NCBI RefSeq assembly: GCF_019703515.2
Contig: NC_059348.1
Location: forward strand, 21,048,156 to 21,112,155
Source: Myxocyprinus asiaticus
Lineage: Eukaryota; Chordata; Actinopteri; Cypriniformes; Catostomidae
DNA: 64,000 nucleotides
Direction: 5' to 3'
Below, piece by piece: positions 12,234-24,863 of this stretch; within the stretch, counting starts at the first letter, position 1; the number at the start of each line of letters is the position of its first letter. The translations under genes were made by a program, and so were the position numbers. Below the pieces are notes generated by a model. The model was not told the DNA's origin and searched no databases. It saw only the letters and a program-made list of their open reading frames with translations.

Positions 12234-12760
12234 TGTAACGATGCTGGCAATGACAGGCAGATGATGATGATGAAGTGTAGAACCCAAGTGCAGTTTATTA
12301 CTTGAAGTGTGGTGAATCCAGAAACATGAATCCAAACAAACAGACTTGACTGAAGTGACATGGACATGGACATGGACATGGACATGGACATGGACATGGA
12401 CATGGACATGGACATGGACATGGACATGGACCTACAAACAATACCTGACCCTGATACAATGGAAACATGAGACTTAAATATATGGACATGGGAAACAGAA
12501 ACCAATGAACACAGAACTCTAAACAAGATAACAAGACAATGAGCATAAACCAATGACATGATAGAACCAATAACAAGAATATGAACCAATGGAAAACAGA
12601 CACAATGAACATGAGGGAAACAGGATGATCACATGACTTGACATGGAAACAGGGAATCACATGACATGGCAGGGACACAGGAAATAACATGATGGAACTA
12701 CTTTTCAAAATAAAAGACATTAACACAAAACATGAACAAAAAACACATCTAGATGTGACA
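12234..12760 (-). mobile_element. Solo-LTR-like element, copy 1, with 5-bp target-site duplication
   Basis: The element begins TGTAACGATGCTGGCAATGA and ends AGATGTGACA, so it has LTR-type TG...CA ends. ACAGC flanks both sides exactly (12229-12233 and 12761-12765). On the minus strand it holds AATAAACTGCACTTGGGT, a poly(A)-signal-like site, placing LTR sense on the minus strand. A second copy lies at 58586-59035. No internal retrovirus-like region is present, so a solo LTR is the simplest reading; a SINE-like element is the alternative. Confidence 0.65.
12357..12430 (+). repeat. (GACATG)n hexanucleotide repeat
   Basis: About 12 perfect GACATG units. They lie inside the solo-LTR-like element at the place where copy 2 carries a different repeat. 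The array produces artificial Met-Ser and Pro-Cys open frames on the minus strand. Confidence 0.97.
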
Positions 12761-12765
12761 ACAGC

Positions 12766-14592
12766 AAGAACCAATCAGAATATGAACAACATGTATATTT
12801 GAAATAATCTTGGTACATGAAAGTGCAAGTAGAGCTTGCCCATTCGTTAAACATCATATGATAAATCAGGCCTCAAATGTTGTCTACACCTTAAATGGCC
12901 ACTAAAATCATCACCACATGTATGCTGAACAATTCCAACACTGAAAAAAAAAATTGGTTTAAATGAGCTCAATTGTGGACATTAGTTCCACACAATGAAA
13001 TTGAGTTGCCTTAACATGATATTAAAATGTAAGCTCTACTTAAATACTTTGTGTAGCAAAAACACAAATGAATTTAGTTCACCTTAGAATTTATCTGTTC
13101 AAATAACTTTATGGAATTGTGCAGCTTGTTGCTAACTAGCATCAAACACATTGGCATATTGTATCATTTTGATCTGTAATACAAAGGTGCTGCTGAGGGT
13201 TTACAGTTTCTCAGTGTGATCCCTCAGGAATGATTCCTCACTACTTGCTTTATAAGAAAAGCAATACACTGATATTTACAAAGTATTCTACCCAACCTCG
13301 ACTTAGCGCCACTCTTCTCCGCAATGGTAACCTCCAAAAATATCTAACAGGACAGAAACTCCTCTAAATTCCAACATAACAGAGTATTAAACAATATCAA
13401 GTCTGCTACTTGAGTCATTTTGTATAAAAATACATTAAAATTACACTATTTTTGAAATGCACTCTCCCAATTTAGTCCAATGCAATGCATGCTGGGAAAT
13501 AAAAATCCCCTGCTCAGTTTCAGCAATACATTGATGCAACAAAATGTATTCACATAATCCCAAAACAATTGGATTAAATAAATGTATATGGATTGTACAC
13601 AATTAAATTAAGTTGAGACCAAATGCTAAAGAATTGTGTTACATTAACCTATTTTCATTAAGCAGCAAGCAGTAAAATCACATTGATCTGAATCTGAATC
13701 TGAATCCATTTGAACATTTCATAGCAATGTGATCATATCACTTTTTGATGACCGTGTTGAATTTCACTTGGACTTTACGCAATATAATTATGTTCTCGTC
13801 TCAAAAATATATGCATTAAGTTGATTTAAAGTGTACTGGTTTAGTATTTTCAATAGAACTGCTTTCTCTTTTTTTCAGGGAAGAATCTTGATAACATTTT
13901 ATCAACTGAATGGCATTAGAAAAAAATGACCCAGCATTCTTGTGCAAATGGCATGTAGAAATATAATTGCTTTTTGAAATAAAAGAAGTTGAGACAATGA
14001 ATGTGACTGCAAAGTTTTGTCTTCTAGGTACAACCAATACGCAATTTAAAGGCTGTCATCTGTCTATCCTTTATCATTTGAAGTTCTGTAATAGCACCTC
14101 TTTAGCGAGGAAGCCATGAACAGATTTTACAGCACTTCTCATACATATTAATTTAGGAAGAGAAAAAAAACATAGGAGAAAAAGGGTTTAGTCATCTAGC
14201 AAGCCATGCAATTACACATTTTTACTTGAATAGAGTGATTTCAAAGTCGATATCCAGCGCAATGATAATCATTCCTAATAGGAGAATATGCAAATTATTA
14301 TATTTGACATTTTCCTTTATTGTGCGTTTCTCAAAGACGAGGTTCATTCAAATTCTTTTTCTCTTGGAGCAAAGACAAAGTCAAACCATTATATCTTTGG
14401 TCAAATAAAGATTCTAAAGGTTTAACCTCATGATCCAACAGCCATAAAATAAATAATGTTACTATACAACCAGGGTTAATGTCTGGTTCGTTTGGACAGC
14501 ACTTATTAAACATTTAATTTAATTTCACCTTTGAGTTTGAAAAGGTATTATAAATAAGCATATGGCTTGACGGTTAACATTGCAAAATGTCA
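12766..14592. other. Non-coding stretch with a probable degenerate repeat
   Basis: No gene. The part from about 12940 to 13640 begins ACACTGAAAAAAAAAATTGG and ends in AATTGGATTAAATAAATG..TTAAATTAAGTTGAGACC. Its TTGAGTT/AACTCAA-like ends recall a common fish repeat, but I cannot define its borders. Confidence 0.35.
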
Positions 14593-14842
14593 GGGGCCTG
14601 GGTAGCTAAGCAAGTAAATGAGTCGTGCGTGGATGCTGCGGAGAATAGCAGTAACGGGCTCAACAAGCCACGTGATAAGATGCGTGGATTGACGGTTTCA
14701 GACGCGGAGGCAACTCAGATTCGTCCTCTGCCACCCGGATAGAGGCGAGTCATTACGCCACCACGAGGACCTAGAGCGCATTGGGAATTGGGCATTCCAA
14801 ATTGGGTAGAAAAAGGGGAGAAAAAAAGAAAGAAAGAAAAAC
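14593..14842 (+). mobile_element. tRNA-headed SINE, internally deleted copy
   Basis: Starts GGGGCCTGGGTAGCTAAGCA, the tRNA-like head with the A box, but jumps directly to the body (GTGCGTGGATGCTGCGGAGA), so the B box and about 200 bp are missing. It shares the CAAGCCACGTGATAAGATGC body and the GCGCATTGGGAATTGGGCAT tail with the copies at 18170, 33632 and 55894, and ends in an A-rich tail. Confidence 0.85.
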
Positions 14843-17800
14843 CTTTTGTTGATGGAGGAGTCTTGCATGCATTTAAAGGATTTCTGATTTAATTCAATTT
14901 ACATCTAAAAGGTTATGCATGGATTGTTTTGGTGTGATAGAAATTTGAAGATAAGACCTGTAAATAAAGTTTTTTTTTCTACTTCTTTTAATTACAATTT
15001 AAAATAAATGTTTGCCTGCACTTAAAAAAAAAAAAAAAAAAAAAAAAAGTCAGATTTTCTAAATCATATTATTTGTGATCTACATAAAAAACTGTGTTTC
15101 TCTTCTAAACATCTTTTTTTTTTTTTAGCTTTTGTAATTCTACTAACTAATCGAATTAATGTAATTCTCTAAAATGTGCACTCTAGATTACATAATGTAG
15201 GGTAAATATGAACTAATGAAGTATGTTCAACAACATGGGCAAGGGAATTTGGGTAGGGGATTTGTAGTTTCAAGCATGCTTTGTGTGAGACTTGATCCGG
15301 AGAGTAAAAATGTTGAAATTAAGAATTATTTTGATGAGAAAAGGGGGAGACGTCATAGTGTTTTCTGTTGTTATTTTAGGATTTAAAACTCATTCAGTTA
15401 CGCTTGGTTACCATTGATGTGAAGAGTGGAATTTTGCTTATAGGTTGTGGACGGGTACACGCACAACATGCTGTAAGTTGCTTTTCTCAAGAAGGACACA
15501 GTAATGTATGCTATTTCTAGATAAAATAACTAGTTAGCATAACCTTATGATACAAATCAGTAATGTGACAAAAATGTTATGTAAAACTGAAGAAATAAAT
15601 CATATTGGGGGCACATATAAAATCACTTTGAGGTTAATTTGGTCATTTAAAAATAACTCTATTCCATTATGTTGAAATTACGTAAACAAATTATGTTTTC
15701 TGACAAAGAATTAATGAGATAAACAATGAGGAAAAATATGTTGATGTAATTTAATTGATTCATGTGAAACCGATGTACATGATTAAATCATGTAATTTAA
15801 AAGCATATTTAGTTTGGGCATACAACATTTTTATTTATTTATCTAATATGGGTTGTTGACACAACATGTAGACTTTATATCAACATTAAGATTTTGGGTA
15901 AAATGCTTATAGTATACTGTAAATCTATAAGGTAAATGTGTCCTTACATTACAGAAGGTCTTTTAACATTCTTGAGAATTTTGACTATTTTTAATCACCT
16001 TTTTGCCTTCACTAGTTAGTTTATGAATGGGTCTTAATTAATATGAGGACATGAAAACAGCATGCATAATACTGACAAAATAATTAAACTTTATTGTTTC
16101 AGCTAACTGTTGTTTAAAATAGTTTTAGATGGAGTACAGCATGCAAAAGGACACTCCAACTTTTCAAAAGTATTCCATGTCAAGTACCGAAATGTAAAAA
16201 CATTTTTGTTTTGTTTTGTTTTTTTCAACGGGAAACATAAATCAGTCATTATTATTGTTTATATTAGTGTACCAAATGGTTTGTGATGGTACTTTTTAGG
16301 AGCAACAGTCATATTTGTTAATTTATGACTTTTATCACCTACTCAATTCAGTGGGCTAAGTTTAAGTAGCCCTGGTCTCTTTCAGCATCCATGAGACTGG
16401 GCAGAGATAGATAGATAAAGTGAAAGAAATGATACAGAGAGAAGTAGGCCATCGCTCACTCATCACTCTCCAGTGAAACCCATTTTAATAAATAGGCCCC
16501 TCTCAGTCTGTCCTCAGTAATTTTATATCATTACACTAATACTGCATCAGCTTTCACCTGCTTTGATGAAAATGATAATAATTATAGCAATTGTGTTCTC
16601 TCCCAGGGTAAACAAGGCTGGTAATGTATTTTGTGACACCTGAGGTCCCTACTGGAATAGTCACACCATCCAGCCACACCGTGGGCCACAACATCCAGCG
16701 CTTAGGAGCGCTTTCAAATTATCAGGCAGCACTTCATCAAAGCCATGCTGTCAGTAAAAGTTTTCATGAAAGGGAAAGTTCATCGAGATGTGTTTAAGAT
16801 AAAGACGAAAGCTGAAGACAATGAAGAAATTTTTGTCACTGAGAAAATGGGAAAATGGAATCATGCATCAGTATGTCACTTACAACCCGAGTATTGAAAA
16901 TAAGCCTTTAAAGACAAACGAATATGGTTTACTCTTGAAATCTAAGAAAACAGGGAATGTGATCAAGCTATCTTGCACAGAGGGCTCTGAGGATTGTTCT
17001 CTTTTCTTCCTGAATGTGAAAAATGCAGATTTCCCTTGAGTCTGGATCCATAATCCACATATGATAAAGACTACCGGCCCCTAAGAAGATTCTTAGACTT
17101 TTAGCCTTCAAAGCTGTTTCTTTATCTCATAACACAGGGTTTGGGAATGTTGAACAGAGTCAGGCATGGAGGATGAATAATTACTGTCATACAGTTTAAG
17201 GAGAAACACAATGAACAGAGATTAAAGCATGTATGAACAAAATAAAATCACTTAATCCATTTTTTAAGACTACACAGGAAAAGGACAGTAAGAATGTCTC
17301 CGTTATAAAGAACAATGCATACAAGGTTTAAAAAGTGGCAGCACATGCATTAAACCATTTCTACTGATTTGAGACATCACCAGTATCTGTGCCTGAGTCC
17401 AACTTTTACAAAAGAGAAACAGTTTACATATACTTTATGCATAGCAAACGTGTTAAAAGCTTGTACTTGAAACTATTATAACATCTGTCTAATCAAGTTG
17501 TTATTTCTGAATTCTTAAATGTTGACCGTGTGCTACTAATGTACATTTGCCCCAAGATTTGGCTATTACATGTTTTATGTAAATATTGATCTCTGTGAAT
17601 AAATGGAGAAAGACGGCACATTTCATTTTAATTTCAAATAAGCATTCTAATTGAGGTCATTCTCAGTTGAAGCACACAAAATACGCCTGAAATAAAAGTG
17701 GAGGACAATTAGTGTTCAGCATATGAAATCAGCTGTTTTTTCAAAAGTGCCTCACTAAATGCAGTTAGATTGTAGTTACAATGTATCTGCAGAAATAATC

Positions 17801-18046
17801 TACAATAATTTTAGACATAACATAAATTATTAATTCCTTGCATGTTATGTACCTAAAAAATTTGCAAATATGCTACACTATGTGCAATATCAGATCATGT
17901 CAGGGTAATCTGAGAAAACATATAGAAAACAAATATAAACTGAGTATCACTGTTTAATGGTCATGACCTGACAAAAGCCTTACCCTTACATCAGATTACA
18001 ATACTGGATAATGCCATGATTTCATTGGTCTGGCCACAGGACCAGT
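14843..18046. other. AT-rich non-coding stretch
   Basis: No gene found in 3.2 kb. It includes a poly(A) run at about 15024-15048. A 72-codon frame at 16821-17039 has no recognisable domain. Parts near 16370-16720 look less repetitive. Confidence 0.45.
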
Positions 18047-18169
18047 GTCAGAAATTAACTTTTACATCTAGGGGCAATAGTTGCCCCCTGGATTTGATTT
18101 TCAGGAGCATTTTTTTAGTTGTATAAATGCAATTTTGTTTCTTTTTTTATTATTATTATGATTATTTTA

Positions 18170-19638
18170 TTTTCTCCCCTTTTCTCCCAAATTTGGAATG
18201 CCCAATTCCCAATGCGCTCTAAGTCCTCGTGGTGGCATAGTGACTCGCCTCAATTTGGGTGGCAGAGGACGAATCTCAGTTGCCTCCACGTCTGAGACCG
18301 TCAATCTGCACATCTTATCACGTGGCTTGTTGAGCGCATTACCGCAGAGACGTAGCGCATGTGAAGGCCCATGCTATTCTCCGTGGAATCCACACACAAC
18401 TCACCACGCTAGTGATTGGAAGATTGGATAATTTTACTGACTTGGATCTTGGAGTCTCATTCAGCAAAATAAACAAATCTTTTTTCAAGTCATTTCGTTC
18501 ATCATGTGACAGTCGTATAGGCTCTACAGGAAACAGAACTGATTAGTTCACCTCCAGAGACAGTCTTTGGGTACGAGTCTTTTGTTCATTTAACACGTGA
18601 CAGCCTCATATGTGCTCATAGGCTCTGTACAGGAAACCGAATTGATTAGTTCACCTCCCGAGTCGGTCTTTGGAGTTCGGATCTGAGTCTTTGTTCATTT
18701 GACATGAGACTTCTAGGCTCAGCACTCGTTCATGATGAATTATTTTCATGTATTTAATGCAGGATGTGTTGACACAATATTTTATCCCAAGTGTAAAATT
18801 AGTTAATAAATAATTAATGCTTGATTCAGGTCTATTCCCAACAAGAACATAAGAATAAATAAATAAATAATACAACGAGGGGATGCATCATGAAGAAAAA
18901 ATAAATGAGTTTATTTAAAAGTAAATAATATGGGGTTTCCTTGTAGCTCTTGTCTATATTTTCTGACGAGAAGATAAAAGTCATACAAAGTTTAAAACAT
19001 TACTCTTTATTACCAGATTCAATGGGATGGGAAAAAACATCATGACAGAAATATTGACAAAGTTATGAATTGCAAGAAATAAAGAAGCTAAAATTAGTAA
19101 CTAGAAACATTTCGTGTGACTGTAAGGGCAAAAATAAAGCATCTCAATCTGCTTGTTGGGAGCATTTAATATTAAGTAACTTCTGTTTGCAATATAGAGA
19201 CTTTGCAGCTGTCAATGAACGACTTGTACCCAAAGACCGACTCAGAAATTGAACTAATCATTTCTGTTTCCTGTAGGCCTACAGAGCTGTCCACACGCCA
19301 AGTAAATGAAACACGAGCACGGATTTTGCGTGGCTGTGACTAAATGAATCACTCTCTGAGACTACTCGTTCTTCCGAGTCATATAAAAGATTCGTTCAAA
19401 ATGAACAAATCATTCATGAACAACCCATCACTACACCACGTGCCCCACCAAGAGCGAGAACCACTCATTATAGCGACCATGAGGAGGTTACTCCATGTGA
19501 CTCTACCCTCCCTAGCAACTAGCAACAATTTAGTTGCTTAGGAAGCCTGGATGGAGTCACTCAGCACGCCCTGGATTTGAACTTGCAACTCCAGGGGTGG
19601 TAGTCAGCGTCAATACTTGCTGAGCTACCCAGGCCCCC
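18170..19638 (-). mobile_element. tRNA-headed SINE, minus orientation, split by an insertion
   Basis: Read on the minus strand, the head GGGGGCCTGGGTAGCTCAGC starts at 19638, with a B-box-like GTTGCAAGTTCAAATCC near 19590. The body runs to about 19434, is interrupted, then resumes at 18409 and ends with GGAATTGGGCATTCCAAATT near 18195. The two halves join exactly within the SINE consensus seen in the other copies. Confidence 0.85.
18410..19433. mobile_element. hAT-like non-autonomous element inside the SINE
   Basis: The ends TAGTGATTGG (18410) and CCCATCACTA (19433) are inverted matches with one mismatch. An 8-bp duplication flanks it: CACCACGC (18402-18409) and CACCACGT (19434-19441), 7 of 8 identical, and hAT elements make 8-bp duplications. 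The interior has a direct duplication (about 18514-18590 and 18610-18695) and an inverted partner at 19214-19290, so a long hairpin is possible. No transposase. Confidence 0.8.
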
Positions 19639-19794
19639 TGCGGCAATTTTGTTTCTCATCCATTTATATGAAATATGTCAATTTAATCAATTCATTATTA
19701 CAAGTTCTTAAGATTTGACACCACATTTTGAATTACGAGGGATTTTTGTCACTTTCTGTGGCATTTTTGCCCTGAGCCCCCATTAATTTCTGAC

Positions 19795-22700
19795 CCTGCA
19801 CAGGACTGTCATTAGGTTATCCATTTTACAATAATGAGTGTTCGAGAAGTTGTGAGACTGTTCAAAGGAATATTGCATCACAACAAGGATGTTCAGCACT
19901 GCTTAAAAAGAACAAATCCTTTTAACCATCCATGAACTTTTAATGCAGAGTTTCTAAAATAAATCACAGCTAATCCTTCTTTCAAACAATAATTAACCCA
20001 CAATGTGAGATCTGTATCAGGATTTTCAAGGACAACCAAACAATGTTAAATTAAACTGTAAAGTACAGTTCACAAAGCAATTTGTAAATAAATAAGGAAG
20101 TTAAAGATACTTACAGTAATCAATGGGGCATGTGTTTACTGTCATTCCATTCACACCCCTCTGTTGAATTAATAACCACATTGGGCAATAAGGTAATAAT
20201 TGCAGGAAGATGAAATATATTTACTTCAAAAGTGTACGCCTCTTCCACTTCTTGTGTGCATAACTCGACTTTGGTTAAAACAAAATAGCATCTAATCTAT
20301 TTAGAATGTGTAAATCTAAAATATGCCCTCTTGCTGAGTTTATTGCTGATCACAAATCAGTTATACACAACAAAAGAGATCACCGCATGGTGGAGTTTAA
20401 TTAACTATACCTTCATTTGTGCAGTTCACCCATAGTCTGAGTGACACTGTAATTATGGTGCTGAAATCCATTCTTCACCCAGCAGGAAATTGAATGAGAG
20501 CTGATTAAAAGTCTGCTTACTTAGACCACAGAGCCCAATCATATTGAATTGTGTCCCAATTATCTCGCTTTAATTTGTGGAAGTTGACTCATGTTATTTC
20601 AACTTGACAAGTTTGGTTTGATCAAAAGTGGTCAAGTGACAATTGTATAAGTGAAGATTCATTTATTCGGTACAAGAAGAATTTATAGAAGAGTTTATAC
20701 CAAGTTTCTTTTGTGCACTTTTGTGTGCATAGTGGAAATCCAGCAGGTCATGTCCTAAGATATGTGTTAGTTTTAAGACTTTTATGGGCAGAGCACTCAC
20801 TCACACCACAAATGCTTTATTGTTCTCTCGGGATTAAAGTACACTCATCATGGATGATGTTTGCTTCTCCTTTAACAGATGCTTTTCGTCAAAAGTGATT
20901 TAGAGTGTACCATAATTGCAAGAATAGCTCCCCTGGACCAACCTAGGGTTAACTGCCTTGCTCAAGGTTAGTCATATAATGGTGTGATCTCATTGGCTTT
21001 CCAGTTTGGGGTTCATGTCGTCTTGGTATTAATTCAGAAACCTTTTAGTGAGCAGTCCAGATTGTTAAACATTAGGCCAGCACTAATTTAAGCTTTTAAT
21101 ACTGTGATTAAATATGCAAAAACCTGTCAACATAAAACATTGATTTACGTAAAGTTTGTAGATTATTAATATGAAACCACCACTTTGCTGTACAGTTTAT
21201 GAAGATAACATGCCATGTGAGTGGAATGAGGTACTAAACAAACAGATTTTTCCAGCTATAACTCCCCAGCAGGCAAAACCATCATCACCTTGTAATTCCC
21301 CAGAGTTTTATTGATCATTATGCTTTCAAAATCTTCCCCTAGCACATTAAGCTACAGTGGCGTAAATTGCCACTTAGAACAGGTCCTCACTTTAGTGTTA
21401 CTTGCCATCTCCATGGTTTCTCATTTTGCATTTTTTAATTTATAGATTTGATACATTTTCAGCCTGGAGCTAAATTGAATTCATTCTTGTACTTTTATAA
21501 GAAAACCAACCTTGTTCGTGTTTAGAGGATGGTTACACTGATCCATTATCAAAAGCCATTCAGTTCAGAATTCATAAAAAGCATACACCATTTTTAAAAA
21601 GCTGACCGAATGATTTAAAAGTCTTTAAGCTAAGACAGTGACTAAGTGCTTGATTATGTGCGAAGGTCTGTCAAATCTTTCCTCATAGAGTCTGCTGAAT
21701 TAATAAGAACAGCTTTACTTCTCTCTAAAATTGATTAAAATTGATTGCCATTTCCAAGAACAAGATTTCCTAATTGGATTCGAGAACATTTGTATTTTTT
21801 TTTAGAAGCCCTGATGTTGTCTTTGAACCATTACTGCATAATTTTAGAGATATGTGCGTACTGCAGGGTCGGTACTAGCATGTGATCTTTGGGGGGTCAT
21901 TTTGATCTTTTGGGTGGGCAACTGTTGATCTCTTTGTTGGACTGTGGGGTGCTCATCCTTGATCATTTGGCTTGGGTTCGTCCTCATTTATTGTGTTTCT
22001 ACATTGTCCGGGGGGCGTCAGGTGTTAGAATAAAGTTGACTCTAAACAGTGAACGGTAATTTCCATTAATCAGAGCCTCTGATTGATATACCAGGGCCTT
22101 ATCGCCCACTTTATGACAAACAATTTCTTATACTGTACTTCAGGCCACATCTGTAACCTGCAATAGACAGATCTATAATTTCCTGTGATAACTGTCAAAT
22201 TGCCTTTTAGTGACGTCAGTTGTGTACGAGTTCAATGAGGAAGAAGAGCCTTTATGTGAGTTGTAACTGACTTTTCCTGTAAATTGATAATGCATCAAAG
22301 GGATCAAATGAGTAAATGCAATGATACATCAATGAAAATGCTGATTTTTTAAATACTGCAGCCATTATGTGAAGGATGTAAAAAAATGACCTCAGACAGA
22401 ACAGTCACAATAATAGTGATGTTTATCATGGCACACTACCTTGAAAAGTATAATGGGTTTCAAGAAAGTACTGAAATAAAAAACAATAATGATTGATTTA
22501 ACAAAACCACAACCTGCACAGTGATTTGTTTTAAGACAGCTTGTGTGGTGAACCAGACAGAAACATGCTAGTCTATTATGTCTCACTCTATCCTGCTGGC
22601 ATGTCTTGCCTCAAGAGGTACAATATGGTGTCTACCTATAATGTATTAGAAATTGCCATCAAATGCACATACAAAACAAAGATAACAAGGGAAATGTACT

Positions 22701-22816
22701 GTAGCTGAATAGTGCAACAAAGCCGCTACACAGCTAAATTTCATCATCTTCAACTGTATGACTTCTTAACACAATAGGCCCATAAGAATAAAAACTTTCA
22801 CATAAATATATATATT
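19795..22816. other. Non-coding stretch
   Basis: No gene recognised. A short common fish repeat lies at 20868-20985 (listed separately). The rest is AT-rich intergenic DNA, with a GT/GGGG-rich patch near 21880-22020. Confidence 0.45.
20868..20985 (+). repeat. Short interspersed fish repeat fragment
   Basis: Contains CAGATGCTTTTCGTCAAAAG followed by CCCCTGGACCAACCTAGGGT and GCCTTGCTCAAGG. I recognise this as a very common fish element. A related piece at 58250-58330 has GTAGATGCTTTTATCCAAAG. Confidence 0.6.
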
Positions 22817-23674
22817 CAGGGTTGGGGAGTAACGAAATACATGTAACGGGATTACATATTTAAAATACAAAATATAAGTAACTGTATTCCACTACAGTTA
22901 CAATTTAAATAATTGATATTTAGAATACAGTTACATTCAAAAAGTATTTTGATTAAGAGATTACTTTGTATTTTATTGTCATTTGTTTCATTTAATATTT
23001 AATCCTTTCAGATGGAAAATATTTATACATATAAATGATGCGATCCAATGTGCATTTGAACAGCAGTGAAACACTTTCTTATGATGTGTTACATTCATAC
23101 GAGCAGACAGAGAAGTAAGTTTGAAGTAAGTTTGGAGCAGAAGAAACAGAAATAAACCTTGTGTAAATTGTCAGCTTAACACTAAGTTAAAATGCTATTT
23201 CTAGCCATTTTACATGCACATGTTAACAGGCATGATCATATATATCATATTATCATATTTTTATCAAGAAAATTCACGTTGGATCATAATTTCTTTTTTT
23301 CTAGTAAGACCTTTGATATTAGGGCAAAAATCATATTCTTGATAATAATGTTTGTATTGTTTTCCTGTAAGAATATCTAAAAATCCTTAAAACAAGATCA
23401 ATTTGATTTATCTTGTTTTAGAAACAACACTGCATAAGATATTTAGGTTTTTCAGATAATATATTTTTAATGTGTATTTTGTCTTACTGTACTGGCAGAG
23501 TTTTTATAGTCAAAACAAGTGAAGAAATCTACCAGTGTTGAAGAAGTAATCCAAAGTATTTAGAATACATTACTGACCTTGAGTAATCTAACGGAATACG
23601 TTACAAATTACATTTTACAGCATGTATTCTGTAATCTGTAATGGAATACATTTCAAAAGTAACCCTCCCACCCC
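22817..23674. mobile_element. Palindromic-ended DNA transposon-like element, copy A
   Basis: Starts CAGGGTTGGGGAGTAACGAA and ends AGTAACCCTCCCACCCC. The subterminal regions (GTAACTGTATTCCACTACAG; CAAATTACATTTTACAGCAT) match copy B at 55541-56793 in reverse complement. No transposase recognised; small frames inside are chance. Confidence 0.75.
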
Positions 23675-23983
23675 AATACATTATGTGTGTGTTTGTGTGT
23701 GTTCAAATAGCTTAAATCAAATTACTCAACATATATTCACAAGTACAGTAGCTAATATGTGTATGCGAATTATTGTGTACCGAGCAATATCATGTATAAC
23801 TTTTATATACTTTTAGTCTATGGTTTTTGGTTAATTTGGCTTATGATTGCCCATTGTTGGAAAACACCGTAATTGGTTATCATCAAATTACAAATGATAA
23901 CTTATTGCTCTGGGGGTAAAAGGATGTTCGCCTCCTTCATTCTATGCATGAAGCTTCGTGCGTTCCTCAGATCACAAGCGGCG

Positions 23984-23991
23984 TGACGTCA
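23984..23991 (+). promoter_or_regulatory. Consensus CRE (TGACGTCA) in the penk proximal promoter
   Basis: A perfect palindromic TGACGTCA, about 14 bp before a TATA-like TTTAAA (24005-24010). Mammalian PENK is known to be controlled by cAMP-response elements just upstream of the TATA box, bound by CREB/AP-1 factors. Finding a consensus CRE at this position supports the promoter assignment and suggests cAMP- or activity-dependent control. Confidence 0.65.
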
Positions 23992-24034
23992 CTGGGGGAC
24001 ACTGTTTAAAGTTGTGAGTGACAGTCATTTCTGA

Positions 24035-24304
24035 ACAAAGCAGGTGTGGAGTTTATCCTCGTGATGCGAGGTAGTACATAACAGACCAGCGACGTTTCTT
24101 TCACGCTCTAACATCTGTTAAAACTGGCTGGCTCGTAGTTCTTGCACTCTAGAAGTCGTCGTCTCCAAGCAACTGTTTTTTTACTCCTTTTGAAAAGCTG
24201 TCCGTCTCGTGTACATTCGTTCATTCAGCACTACGGTGGACGCTGCCAAAGACAACTACTGTAAACAGGTAAACTGATGGAGAAAAACTAGGTACATAAC
24301 TTGG
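24035..24304 (+). other. penk: penk 5' untranslated exon (approximate)
   Basis: The region after the TATA-like site is GC-richer than its surroundings and ends at plausible donors: CAG before GTAAAC (24269) or CTTG before GTAAGT (24305). The next acceptor is TTTTTATAG at 24546. The transcription start is inferred from TATA spacing. No protein is encoded here, as is usual for the first exon of penk genes. Confidence 0.5.
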
Positions 24305-24549
24305 TAAGTTCAAGAGCTTCCGAGATAAATAAACTGATGCACCTCATAATGACTTTATGAGCGGCTGTTCCCCTATTTGAAAACGTTGATAGTCTCTCAA
24401 AAGCATTGTATATAGGATAACTATAGCTATATTATGATCTGTGAGCGTGTGTTTAATATAGTTTTATAATAAGAATAAGCATATTATATAGTTTATCATC
24501 TTTTTTGCTTGTAAGTAAGTATTATGCTTGTTACTTATTTTTATAGTCC

Positions 24550-24684
24550 ATGGCGTTAATTGTGAACTGGTGGACTCTGGCTTTGAGCGCCTGTCTCGTG
24601 CTGACGGTTCGAGCTGAATGCGGCAGAGATTGCGCGATCTGCGTTTATCGGCTGTTCCGTCAACAGATAGAAAGCGACACAGTG
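24550..24684 (+). CDS. penk: Proenkephalin, coding exon 1 (signal peptide and start of cysteine domain)
   Basis: Encodes residues 1-45 of the opioid precursor. The ATG lies three bases into the exon, after acceptor TTTTTATAG (24546). Residues 1-22 (MALIVNWWTLALSACLVLTV..) are a typical signal peptide with cleavage likely before ECGRDC. Cysteines at 24, 28 and 31 begin the conserved six-cysteine N-terminal domain that helps sort the precursor into secretory granules. The exon ends in phase 0 at GTG, followed by donor GTGAGT (24685). It joins in frame to 26912. The start is the only in-frame ATG giving a signal peptide. Confidence 0.95.
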
Positions 24685-24863
24685 GTGAGTTTGGTCTCCG
24701 ACATTGAACACGTCACATTCGCCAATATTTATTTGTAACACAAATGTGGGCTGAGCTGTCATGTAGAAAAACATGATATTTGAAACTTTAAGAGTTGTTG
24801 CAAATTTATTGATTTGTCACGTCAAAAAGAGCCTTCAGTGGCGTTCTTAATTCATTTTGATGT

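Larger units (their letters stand above)
18047..19794. mobile_element. Host element of a triple nest (TIR GTCAGAAATTAA)
   Basis: The left end GTCAGAAATTAACTTTTACA and right end CCCATTAATTTCTGAC form a 12-bp terminal inverted repeat. Inside the left end is GGGGCAATAGTTGCCCCCTG; the right end has TTTTTGCCCTGAGCCCCC. The same element without insertions is present in reverse orientation at 26419-26818, and a diverged piece at about 53065. Without the SINE and its insert this copy would be only a few hundred base pairs. Confidence 0.75.

Noticed and set aside
12149..12774. Minus-strand frames of 146 and 158 codons with Met-Ser or Pro-Cys runs
   Set aside because: They are translations of the GACATG array within a solo-LTR-like element.
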